Made by a program: the position numbers and the translations under genes
In this document: piece after piece, positions 36,601-44,217 of the stretch
How positions within the stretch are numbered: the first letter of the stretch is position 1
Layout of the letters: every line of letters begins with the position of its first letter
Assembly: GCF_000775915.1 (NCBI RefSeq)
Contig: NZ_BBLT01000004.1
Coordinates: 1-64,000, forward strand
Direction: 5' to 3'
DNA length: 64,000 nt
Origin: Sporocytophaga myxococcoides
GTDB taxonomy: Bacteria; Bacteroidota; Bacteroidia; Cytophagales; Cytophagaceae
The notes under the pieces: model-generated
Told to the model about the DNA's origin: nothing
The model's database searches: none
What the model saw: the letters and a program-made list of their open reading frames with translations, nothing else

Positions 36601-38496
36601 GTGGATGCCTGTGAACCCAATTACAATAAAAACTTTGATCGTTTATTGGTTGAAGAATGGGATGGTTATGTATGGAGAAGAATCTTAGGAAGAGGACCTG
36701 TTCCTGGTATGGAAATGCAAAACGTATGTGTTACAGATACATTACCAGCTGATCTGGAATGGCAGGGATTCACTGAATCAGAGGCACTCGGAATTAAAGC
36801 TACATACAATCCATCTACCAGAGTCATCAGCTGGTGCACTCCTTCTATGCTGCCGGGAGCATCAGGAATGATTAAATATTCCGCTAAAGCAAAAAGCGAT
36901 TGCAGTGCCGACATTCTGGTTGACAATAAAGCATGGATTCAGTCTTCTTCACAAGCACCAATAGACTCTTCATTTAAGGTATTGGTGACATGTAAACCGA
37001 TTCCACCTCTAAATCCGATTGCCAGTACCATAAAGAAAAGCTCACCTGCTGAAGGTTATGATATAAATGAAATTATTCCTTATACTGTATCATTCAAGCA
37101 GACACAAGGTACTATTGCCAACCCTGCTTTGCCATCTTCTGCTGACTGGACATCGCATTGTGGTGAACCTTTAATGGATTTTACAAATACGAAAAATCCG
37201 GGAGGCACTCCTAAACTTGCTACCTATGATTACTCTCATGGTAAAAATGGAACACTTATTACTAAAATAAAACCTGAACTTGCTCAACCATTCTCGCTTA
37301 TATTCAGACATAATGGAGGAACACCAGTTTGTTCAGGAAATCCCTTGAAAGGACTGATGCTTACATTTGTGAATAACTCTTGTTCTCAGCTTGCCATCAA
37401 GTTATTCCAAAATGGTACACTATTGGGTTCCAAAGTAGATATCTCCTATCCTTCACCTAATGATACATTAACAATTAAGGCCGAACTTATAGATAACAAA
37501 CTCTCGGTCTGGATCAATAATTTTAATGCTCTGCCATATGAGTTTGACAACATCACTTATATGAATGCCGGATATGTTGGTTTTTATAATTCCAATGAAG
37601 CTACTTCAGGATCAGGAAATCCTTCTCATAAATTATTATATTGGAATACACATTTTGACTCAGCATTTGAAGTCTCTTTGACAGATCCCCTTGCATCAAA
37701 TGTGACTTATACAGCTTCATCTATAACTAAACTTTTCTCTTCTCCAGGATTAACGACGTCTCAACCTGTTCCTGTTTATAACAGTGCAACAAATACAATT
37801 GAATGGGTTCTTAAAACAGGCAAAACGCCCATGCTATTTGGAGATTCTGTAGCATTCAGTTTTTCTGTCAAACTAAACACCTGTCCTAATGGCTTTGTAA
37901 ATAATATAGTCTTCGCTAATATGATGGGAGTCCCCACTAATTATTTCGGAGCACAGGAAGTCGACAAATGCGGAACTGTTCTTCCTGTAGATTTTCTCTC
38001 ATTCACTGCATCCAAAGTTGATGGCGGGGCATTGCTCAAATGGTCTGTGATTAATCAGATTGACAACAGAGGATTTTACATTGAAAAAGCTATTGATGGT
38101 ATCAATTTCAACTCAATTGGTTTTATACCTTCAACCACAGCATCTGGTTCAACTTATACATTTGTTGATAAGGAATTTCTAAATATCGCTTATTACAGAC
38201 TACAACAAGTTGACAATAATGGCCAGTTTAAGTACAGTCAGATCAGATGGGTAAGCGAAGAATCTCTGCTGGTAAAAATTTACCCGAACCCTTCTCTTGA
38301 TGCATTTAATCTGCAGATTAACGGTTTAGAAAAGTTCCGTTTAGCAGCATACTCCTCAACAGGACAGGAACTGGAACAAATTGATAACCTGGCCACAGGA
38401 AGCACTTTAATAGGGAGTAACTGGGCAAAAGGAGTTTATACTTTAAAACTGATATCAGATAATGCAGTCTACGTTTATAAACTCGTAAAAGAGTAG
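33673..38496 (+). CDS. GH8 family multidomain secreted glycosidase with T9SS tail
   Basis: 1607 residues. ATG 33673 is chosen because it begins a normal signal peptide (MRITLLILLI, cleaved near LLKGQ); a longer frame starts at TTG 33538. The GH8 domain spans about 35-560, with the acid Glu114 in SEGDGYAL and the Asp pair in AADGDFDIAM (183-192). GH8 enzymes cut cellulose, xylan, chitosan or licheninan. After it come several DUF11/adhesion-like domains (near 575-715, 730-, 1000- and 1120-), a pre-tail module LPVDFLSFTA (about 1436) and a T9SS C-terminal domain (from about 1535, IYPNPS to KLVKE). The length makes it a surface-attached or released enzyme. It is followed by a terminator. Confidence 0.9.
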   Translation: MRITLLILLIILSKMTLLKGQAVVVNPNPITVHINSNNPRIPFPQFLDYKGGKTLGRDNADGITDIEMEKNTREAYQIMMNRAVYEGTTVQGTKYIIFNPPGLGSTGPEPDCSEGDGYALLAAAYMADKPTFDGIYMYIHDHKGSVVEMFSQCGVIRNPNYRYGIGTQGWRPGTADADKDAAADGDFDIAMGLLVAYRQWPTLGIKDDCGRTRTYKELLTKYLKTISDTIFYNDGSWTCNPSWCPNGPDPRVDATGANGYYSGDIGFDGYVKSGNTWGEMTTWATPTGPGNNPQKGYLFNGKVIHPRSMYVTSKWLDYIAPSYFRAFAEFLEEEDAVAHNWNINQFRRAEASSDWIMGQIYAQGKLPTGGNISQIGPPPTNSISFNDANFAEDARNPWRTIVNYVWNGNPTTTWNPVLHEPQPGGNTFEYDNAIRVGNYSKLRNKGCHKLGNDPTDLKFVGPAIITNEIPMDPAGLLPVNVGNHINYNLGSFSPAIVAYHKDQNNAESKDLIADWYRQLTLMWDADMVTSPVPDNRYIKSIPKYFHEWFRVLGLLTVTGNYYAPSLMAKPDAKANLKVYLANNKTVASGPRVVNGITVTPGDEITYTISYRNFSILQAENVVITYPLPPEVEFISAIGGTNSGGVITWNIGSIPGYTSTGETGDDWKTFNPKSYPTYGEVKFKVRVKAGYENTIICNQATITASNSEPHTSNEFPNNETATFEKNCVNIISRSLSIAKVADRNIAANGDIINYTLRFSNSSQNGWLNGGRPDVRVTYSYGLSGPNAGNHYFRVLHGAQEPYINPGNYRISYFLNDAARIGIYDPVTNINGWDLKVTILEGGDPNKVKFTSEQYTFGEDAKGKWNQRLIMRFPDTLMATSQHTNMFFAKAGEPNEVLFVHKGIAAPFRMAIQFQAKGGSSACGTVPVGPLMADDWSFDNTLDVGTNDKHLYFPITPGWFDYQSTYNAALSTTINEVHVDACEPNYNKNFDRLLVEEWDGYVWRRILGRGPVPGMEMQNVCVTDTLPADLEWQGFTESEALGIKATYNPSTRVISWCTPSMLPGASGMIKYSAKAKSDCSADILVDNKAWIQSSSQAPIDSSFKVLVTCKPIPPLNPIASTIKKSSPAEGYDINEIIPYTVSFKQTQGTIANPALPSSADWTSHCGEPLMDFTNTKNPGGTPKLATYDYSHGKNGTLITKIKPELAQPFSLIFRHNGGTPVCSGNPLKGLMLTFVNNSCSQLAIKLFQNGTLLGSKVDISYPSPNDTLTIKAELIDNKLSVWINNFNALPYEFDNITYMNAGYVGFYNSNEATSGSGNPSHKLLYWNTHFDSAFEVSLTDPLASNVTYTASSITKLFSSPGLTTSQPVPVYNSATNTIEWVLKTGKTPMLFGDSVAFSFSVKLNTCPNGFVNNIVFANMMGVPTNYFGAQEVDKCGTVLPVDFLSFTASKVDGGALLKWSVINQIDNRGFYIEKAIDGINFNSIGFIPSTTASGSTYTFVDKEFLNIAYYRLQQVDNNGQFKYSQIRWVSEESLLVKIYPNPSLDAFNLQINGLEKFRLAAYSSTGQELEQIDNLATGSTLIGSNWAKGVYTLKLISDNAVYVYKLVKE

Positions 38497-38515
38497 ATAT
38501 TTATTTATCTATAAT

Positions 38516-38553
38516 AAAGGTCTTTAAACTTGCGTTTAAAGACCTTTTTATTT
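38516..38553 (+). terminator. Terminator of the GH8 gene
   Basis: A perfect 14-base stem (AAAGGTCTTTAAAC, loop TTGC, complement) followed by a T-rich run. Confidence 0.9.
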
Positions 38554-38650
38554 ATACCTAATTATAACTGAGGTTTAATACTAATTTTCTATATTTATAA
38601 CGCCTTATTAATCAATCTGACTCCATTCAACCTAATATTATTATTCTGAT

Positions 38651-39967
38651 ATGGTAAAATACTTTTTGCATCTAATACTTTTCTTTGTTTTCATGAGCTC
38701 ATGCAATACTGAAAAAAGGAGACCGGAACGTGTCGATAAATTTGTTAAAGTCGCTAATACGGGCTTTTACGTGAATGGGAAGCCCTACTATTTTCTGGGT
38801 ACAAACTTTTGGTATGGGATAAATCTAGGATCAGAAAAAGGGGGCCAGAAAACTCGTCTTATCAGGGAATTGGATCGACTTGAAAATTTAGGAATTACCA
38901 ATCTACGGATTGTGGGTTTAAGTGAAGGCCCGGATAACCACCCATATAGAATGCTTCCTGCTGTCCAAAACGCTCCCGGGAAGTTTGACGAGGATCTTTT
39001 AACAGGCCTTGACTTTTTACTTTCTGAAATGGGCAAAAGAAAGATGTATGCGGTAGTATGTTTAGGAAACTTCTGGCCATGGTCCGGCGGATGGGGTCAA
39101 TATATGCTTTGGAGTAAATCAGCAGATAGTATCCCTTACCCTCCTCCGCACCCTGGAGGGGACTGGGACAGGTATCAGAAATTCTCTGCAAGATTTTATT
39201 CAGATTCCTCAGCAGTTCAAATGTATTATAATGCAGTTAAAAAAATTGTAACAAGAGAAAATTCAATTACAAAAATCAACTACAAAGACGATCCAACTAT
39301 TATGGCCTGGCAATTGTGCAATGAGCCAAGAGGAATGGACAACCAAAAGCAATACAATAAGTGGATAGACTATTCTGCGGCCCTCATAAAACAATGGGAT
39401 CCTAATCATTTAGTCAGTGCAGGAACAGAAGGATACACATCTGCACCAGAATATGCAGGTGTCGATGTAAATGATAATAACAATGGACCAAACATAGATT
39501 ATGTCACCTGCCATATCTGGGTTGAAAATTGGGGATGGTACGATCCAAAGAAAGCAGATCTAACTTACGATTCTGCAGTTCATAAAATGGAACATTATCT
39601 GAAGCTTCATGTCGATGCAGCTAGGAAATTAGGAAAACCACTAGTAATTGAAGAATTTGGTCTTGCGAGAAATGGTGGAGATTTTTCACCAACTTCATCT
39701 ACAACAGTAAGAGATAATTACTATTCGAAAATATTTCAAGATGCTTACAACTATGCTTCATTAAGCTCACCTGTAGCAGGTGTAAATTTCTGGGCTTGGT
39801 CTGGGGAAGGCAGACCAAGGGTTCCAGGTTCCATATGGAAAAAAGGTGATCCCTTTACAGGAGACCCCCCTCACGAACTCCAAGGTTGGTATTCTGTTTA
39901 TGATACTGACACTTCTACTCAAATGGTGATTAAGAAATTTGCAGAAAAGATGAATTCATTAGACTAG
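38651..39967 (+). CDS. GH5-type endo-beta-mannanase, lipoprotein
   Basis: 438 residues with a lipoprotein signal (lipobox MSSC, Cys18). The (beta/alpha)8 GH5 domain, of the mannanase type (GH5_7-like), fills the rest: FYVNGKPYYFLGTNFWYG, the acid/base Glu225 in CNEPRG, the CHIWVENWGWYDP block and the nucleophile Glu335 in VIEEFGLAR, plus NFWAWSGEGRP. It would cut internal beta-1,4-mannosyl bonds of mannan or glucomannan. There is no T9SS tail, so it is anchored by lipid instead, in contrast to the GH8 neighbour; the two genes are separated by a terminator. Confidence 0.92.
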   Translation: MVKYFLHLILFFVFMSSCNTEKRRPERVDKFVKVANTGFYVNGKPYYFLGTNFWYGINLGSEKGGQKTRLIRELDRLENLGITNLRIVGLSEGPDNHPYRMLPAVQNAPGKFDEDLLTGLDFLLSEMGKRKMYAVVCLGNFWPWSGGWGQYMLWSKSADSIPYPPPHPGGDWDRYQKFSARFYSDSSAVQMYYNAVKKIVTRENSITKINYKDDPTIMAWQLCNEPRGMDNQKQYNKWIDYSAALIKQWDPNHLVSAGTEGYTSAPEYAGVDVNDNNNGPNIDYVTCHIWVENWGWYDPKKADLTYDSAVHKMEHYLKLHVDAARKLGKPLVIEEFGLARNGGDFSPTSSTTVRDNYYSKIFQDAYNYASLSSPVAGVNFWAWSGEGRPRVPGSIWKKGDPFTGDPPHELQGWYSVYDTDTSTQMVIKKFAEKMNSLD

Positions 39968-39988
39968 AAGATATATTCAAAAGATTGT

Positions 39989-40020
39989 ACTTCCTATTTA
40001 TCATTCACTAAATAGGAAGT
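39989..40020 (+). terminator. Hairpin after the GH5 gene
   Basis: A 12-base perfect stem (ACTTCCTATTTA / TAAATAGGAAGT) with an eight-base loop 22 bases after the stop. The T-tail is poor (ATAATT), so termination is only likely. Confidence 0.55.
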
Positions 40021-40255
40021 ATAATTGAAAGGATCGAAATAAGTATTTTAATTTTTTCATTAAGATATGAAGTTTATGAAAAGCATTTCATCAACATAAA
40101 AAACCTTAAACCTTTATAAAATACTTTTTTACATTTTATTTATTTTCGTTTCCTTACTTTTCATTACACCAGAGTGACATTCCTCACTTTTTTTCATAAT
40201 TATTATCATGAGTAAGTTCTGCAGGAGGATTCATTTTTACACAAATTTACTAATA

Positions 40256-41095
40256 ATGAAAACCATATTACTCCCCACAGATTTCTCTAAAGCTTCGGAA
40301 AAAGCAATGGAGTATGCCATCCTTATCGCCCAAAGAAACAATGCCCGAATTGTAGTTGCACATGCTTACCTGCTACCAGTATTCAGTTCTATCTTAGCTC
40401 CTTCCGTCATGGATTGTATGATAGAAGAAGTTGTACAAAAAACTGATTCCAAACTTATTTCCATTTGCAAAAAAATATCATCGCATTTTTCAGATTCCGG
40501 TAAACAGCTTGAATGCGAATATGTATCTGCTTATTCTGTTCCTGAAACGGAAATTAAGAATGTTGCGCACCTTAAAAAACCTGATCTGATCATAATGGGA
40601 ACCAATTCAAGAGACAATTTACAAGCCTTTCTCAGGAGTACTACTTCAAGAATTATAGATACTGTCAGCTTCCCTCTCCTTATTGTCCATGAAAACACAA
40701 TTGTGGCTCCGATTGAAAAAATCCATATGGCAATAGAGAATATCACCAAAGACGCTGTGGAAGCGTCTCAATTAATTAATCTGGCTTCGTCCTTTAAAGC
40801 TTCTATTACACTTTTGCATGTAAAGCCAAATAATAAAGTTAATGAATCCAAAGGAAATTTTCTCTTTGCCGATTTTATCAAAAACTTCATTGATTATTCG
40901 AGTATCAAACTTAAAACCTGCATCTCTAACAATGTTGAAGAAGGGTTGAAAACTTCACTCTCAGAAGACAGTTCGGATCTCCTTGTATTAATAAAATATA
41001 GCCGTAAATGGCTTGATGAACTATTTCATAAAAGTATTATAAGGGCTTTTATAAAAAAAGGAGATCTGCCCATACTAATCCTCCACAGAACCTGA
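40256..41095 (+). CDS. Universal stress protein with two USP domains
   Basis: 279 residues from ATG 40256 (MKTILLPTDFS), the usual USP opening; a 16-residue longer start at 40208 is less likely. Two tandem USP domains: the first (about 1-145) has the nucleotide-binding block LIIMGTNSRDNLQ followed by the strand FPLLIVHE; the second (about 150-279) is more diverged, with SSDLLVLI and a final LPILILHR strand. Such tandem USPs respond to stress and are common in Bacteroidetes. A 288-base spacer upstream holds nothing I recognise. Confidence 0.9.
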   Translation: MKTILLPTDFSKASEKAMEYAILIAQRNNARIVVAHAYLLPVFSSILAPSVMDCMIEEVVQKTDSKLISICKKISSHFSDSGKQLECEYVSAYSVPETEIKNVAHLKKPDLIIMGTNSRDNLQAFLRSTTSRIIDTVSFPLLIVHENTIVAPIEKIHMAIENITKDAVEASQLINLASSFKASITLLHVKPNNKVNESKGNFLFADFIKNFIDYSSIKLKTCISNNVEEGLKTSLSEDSSDLLVLIKYSRKWLDELFHKSIIRAFIKKGDLPILILHRT

Positions 41096-41234
41096 GAATA
41101 TTGATTCCCAGATATCTAAATAAAAAACAAGAAGACTTGATTTCACAACTGCTACTGTATTGATATAGTATTTAAATTAGGATTAACTAACCGAATATTC
41201 TTAATTTACAAACTGAAGTTCCATAATTATTTAA

Positions 41235-41876
41235 ATGAATACTATATCAAGGCAGGAAATTGATCTGAGTACCTATAAACGCAGGGGAATGTTTGAAATC
41301 TTTTCTAGAAAGCTTATTCCATTCGTCAGCACATCAAGCAATGTCGATATTACAAGGTTCCGAAAGAAAGTGAAAGAAAATAACCTTCGCTTTTTTGCCA
41401 GTATCTGTTTTGCATTGACCAAAGTGGTGAATGAAATACCTCAGTTCAGGCACAGAATCATAGACAATAAGCTTTACGAATATACCAGCATTGATCCAGG
41501 CTACACGGTTCTTCTTCCTGACTCTGAATTTTCATTCTGTTCAACCAGACATTCCGCAGATTTTCCTACTTTCTATGAAAATATACTAAAGGATATGGAG
41601 GAAGTCTTATCAGACAAGAATGAATCCAACGGAGATAACAATCATCAGTTCTACATCACAAGTGTGCCCTGGTTTTCGTTCACATCCCTGACACATCCTT
41701 ATGATCCTGTTAATGGAACAATACCAATTATAGCCCTGGGCAAATACTTTGAAGAAAACGGAGTTTATAAGATACCTGTTGGACTTCAGATACATCATGG
41801 AATTATGGATGGGTATCATATGGGATTGTTTTATGAGAACCTGCAGAAGGAACTTGATCTGTCGGACTGGCTCTGA
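41235..41876 (+). CDS. CatA-like chloramphenicol acetyltransferase family protein
   Basis: 213 residues of the type A CAT fold. The catalytic motif HHGIMDGYH (His187-His195, catalytic His188, structural Asp192) is intact, and the length (213 versus about 215-220) and the opening RRGMFEIF fit the family. CAT enzymes acetylate chloramphenicol from acetyl-CoA; in environmental Bacteroidetes the true substrate is often unknown, so resistance is not proven. A second, 5'-truncated copy of its last third lies at 43794-44063, beyond an oppositely oriented T9SS gene. Confidence 0.9.
   Translation: MNTISRQEIDLSTYKRRGMFEIFSRKLIPFVSTSSNVDITRFRKKVKENNLRFFASICFALTKVVNEIPQFRHRIIDNKLYEYTSIDPGYTVLLPDSEFSFCSTRHSADFPTFYENILKDMEEVLSDKNESNGDNNHQFYITSVPWFSFTSLTHPYDPVNGTIPIIALGKYFEENGVYKIPVGLQIHHGIMDGYHMGLFYENLQKELDLSDWL
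41636..41839 (+). repeat. Segment duplicated at 43794-43997
   Basis: About 204 bases from GATAACAATC through TTTTATGAGAA match 43794-43997 with only three differences by eye. Beyond that the sequences diverge, and before it they share little. The 3' end of this copy lies within the CAT-like gene. Confidence 0.85.
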
Positions 41877-41893
41877 ACTTTTATAAAATTTAC

Positions 41894-41944
41894 AAAACTA
41901 AAATGGACAAATTTTGCAATTGCAGATTTGTCCATTTTAGTTTT
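41894..41944. terminator. Bidirectional terminator
   Basis: A perfect 19-base stem with a 13-base loop (AAAACTAAAATGGACAAAT and its complement) lies between the convergent CAT-like and beta-helix genes. Confidence 0.9.
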
Positions 41945-41980
41945 ATATCTGACTTTCCTGATTTTAACCTTATCCAACCT

Positions 41981-43561
41981 TCAAAGCTTCAAAATCTTTT
42001 CAACACGTACTAATTGGTTTTTAAATGTCTCCAGACGAACTATATAAAGCCCTGGAATAAGGAATGATAACTGGACTTTCCCTTCATCCAAACCACTCCA
42101 TCGATCTTGATAAACTATATTACCTGTTATATCTACTATTGTGATTTGCAAATCTTCTGAAGGTTCAGAAATAATCAAAATATCCTGAACAGGATTAGGA
42201 GACATTGAAACACTTTTTAGCTCAGAGGATAATAATGCCTCTCTTTCTTTTGAATAAAAAGCTGTAGGTAATGAACCAGTATATTCTACAGAACCTATAT
42301 CAATACGTCCATAAAACGGTCTTGGATTACCAAGCTGATCTACCTTAAGATGACTCAAAGGATCTCCATTATTAATTGCCGGACTATTCTGAAGGGGTTC
42401 ATATGCAACACCAGGGAAACTGCCATTACCATAAATAACTATTTGAATGAGTGGATCCAAAGGGATTACCGAAGTACCATAAATATTTGTACAAGAGGTA
42501 AGATTAAAATCATTGATCACACCAATTAAATTATAGCCTTTGTCTTTTATTAACCCAGAAGTATAGCCATCCTGGCCTTTAATAATTGCTGTATTTTGGG
42601 CAACAATTGTAGAATTGATAGTGAGTTTACCAACGCTTGCTATTCCTCCTCCAATAGTTGCTGAATTTTCTGAAATTGTGGCATTAACTAAATCTATCTT
42701 ACCAGCATTGAACACCCCTCCTCCCAGCACATAACTGCCAGGATTTAGTAAATTGGCGCTAACTGTACTATTCACCAAGGAGAATGATCCATTTTGTGCA
42801 TTTGAAATACCAATCCCTTCACAATCTTTAACAGAGTAACAATTATAAACTGAGCTCTGACTCATGGTAATTATACCTTCATTATAAATACCTGCCCCTT
42901 TAGAAACAGGAGCGTCTGTACCGCTTGAAGAAAAATAAGATCTTTCCAAGCTAACCCTTCCTGTATTATATAAACTCCCTCCCTTTGCTACGGAAAATCC
43001 CGTAGCAGTATTAAATGCAAAATAAGTATCAATTACAGATAAACTTCCTTCATTATAGATGGCCGCACCTTTAGCTGCAGTATTAGCGATAGTTTGATCC
43101 GTAATCCAGCAATCTTTAATGGTAACCATTCCTTTGTTGAATATTGCTCCACCATCACCATTAAAATTCGGCTTACTCGAAATATTTCCAACGGAAAAAT
43201 TTTGTACCAGCCATAAATTAACAAGTGTTAGTTTTCTTCCAGGCAAAATATAGAAGATCCTGGAAAAATTAAATGATGTTATTTTAACTTTTAGATTGTT
43301 AGTCACATTATCAAGTCCTACAATTGTGATGTTTTTATCTATTACAATTTGACCTGTTGTAAGAAGGAAAAGATAACTATCATTATTAAGAGAGGGATTA
43401 AACTTTATAATGTCTCCATTTCGGGCTATTTTAACTGCAGTTCTCAATGATCCCGGACCGGAATCAGTAGTATCCTGAACAAAGATAACAGCTGCTGAGG
43501 AGTTATTTATCAAAATAAATTTGAAAAGAACTCCAATAAAATATAGAGTGATTTTTTTCAT
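41981..43561 (-). CDS. Right-handed beta-helix secreted protein with T9SS tail
   Basis: 526 residues with a signal peptide (1-23). Residues about 30-385 are a parallel beta-helix of the polymorphic-outer-membrane/choice-of-anchor-Q kind, with repeated segments GGAIFNKGMVTI, KGAAIYNEGSLSV, KGAGIYNEGIITM and GGGVFNAGKIDL. Then comes a domain ending DIGSVEYTG, and a T9SS C-terminal domain (from about 445, MSPNP to KILKL). Such helices bind or act on polysaccharides; no catalytic residues are apparent. It could be an adhesin or a lyase-like protein. It sits between the CAT-like gene and the truncated CAT copy. Confidence 0.85.
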   Translation of the reverse strand: MKKITLYFIGVLFKFILINNSSAAVIFVQDTTDSGPGSLRTAVKIARNGDIIKFNPSLNNDSYLFLLTTGQIVIDKNITIVGLDNVTNNLKVKITSFNFSRIFYILPGRKLTLVNLWLVQNFSVGNISSKPNFNGDGGAIFNKGMVTIKDCWITDQTIANTAAKGAAIYNEGSLSVIDTYFAFNTATGFSVAKGGSLYNTGRVSLERSYFSSSGTDAPVSKGAGIYNEGIITMSQSSVYNCYSVKDCEGIGISNAQNGSFSLVNSTVSANLLNPGSYVLGGGVFNAGKIDLVNATISENSATIGGGIASVGKLTINSTIVAQNTAIIKGQDGYTSGLIKDKGYNLIGVINDFNLTSCTNIYGTSVIPLDPLIQIVIYGNGSFPGVAYEPLQNSPAINNGDPLSHLKVDQLGNPRPFYGRIDIGSVEYTGSLPTAFYSKEREALLSSELKSVSMSPNPVQDILIISEPSEDLQITIVDITGNIVYQDRWSGLDEGKVQLSFLIPGLYIVRLETFKNQLVRVEKILKL

Positions 43562-43793
43562 GTTATTATGATTTAGTTATAAATAAGGAAACCTACCAAA
43601 AGGAATGCAATACCCCAGAATTAAGGACAAACAAAATTGATTAACACTCCATGTGAACACCTAATAATCAAACAAATAAAATTTCAACCTATAACAATTC
43701 CATCAAGAATTTGTTGTAAAAAAAATCAACAAAAAAACTGACTACCAAAACATTACACCACAAAATATTTTATCAAACAATAAATCCTCTAAA

Positions 43794-44063
43794 GATAACA
43801 ATCATCAGTTCTACATCACGAGTATGCCCTGGTTTTCGTTCACATCCCTGACACATCCTTATGATCCTGTTAATGGAACAATACCAATTATAGCCCTGGG
43901 TAAATACTTTGAAGAAAACGGAGTTTATAAGATACCTGTTGGACTTCAGATACATCATGGAATTATGGATGGGTATCATATGGGATTGTTTTATGAGAAA
44001 CTTCAGAAAGAACTTAATAATCCGGACTGGCTATCTATTACTCCCTACCTTAAGAAATTGTGA
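43794..44063 (+). pseudogene. 5'-truncated CAT-like acetyltransferase copy
   Basis: The frame restarts inside the CAT fold and ends at TGA 44061-44063; the first 133 or so codons of the full gene are missing. The catalytic HHGIMDGYH segment is present, and the ending differs from the full gene (NNPDWLSITPYLKKL against DLSDWL). It cannot fold as a full CAT trimer. The upstream base sequence is unrelated AT-rich spacer. The nearly identical core with a distinct 3' end suggests gene conversion between two paralogues, or recombination, rather than a simple recent copy. Confidence 0.8.
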
Positions 44064-44088
44064 CGAATTGAAGCATCCTATATTAAAA

Positions 44089-44128
44089 AATAATGTCAGG
44101 TCTTTTCGACCTGACATTATTGAATTTT
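44089..44128 (+). terminator. Terminator after the CAT-like pseudogene
   Basis: A perfect 14-base stem (AATAATGTCAGGTC, loop TTTTC, complement) followed by GAATTTTT. Retention of a good terminator suggests the pseudogene was once a complete gene here. Confidence 0.85.
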
Positions 44129-44217
44129 TCATGACTATAAATCTTGCTGAAATTAATTGGCAACGAAAAAACCACCAAAAAGCCACTCTTCAGGAAACAC
44201 CTATTATCCTATATCAA

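Noticed and set aside
43773-43979. Minus-strand frame within the CAT-like pseudogene
   Set aside because: The same shadow frame occurs at 41610-41819 antisense to the intact CAT gene, so it is an effect of the duplication.
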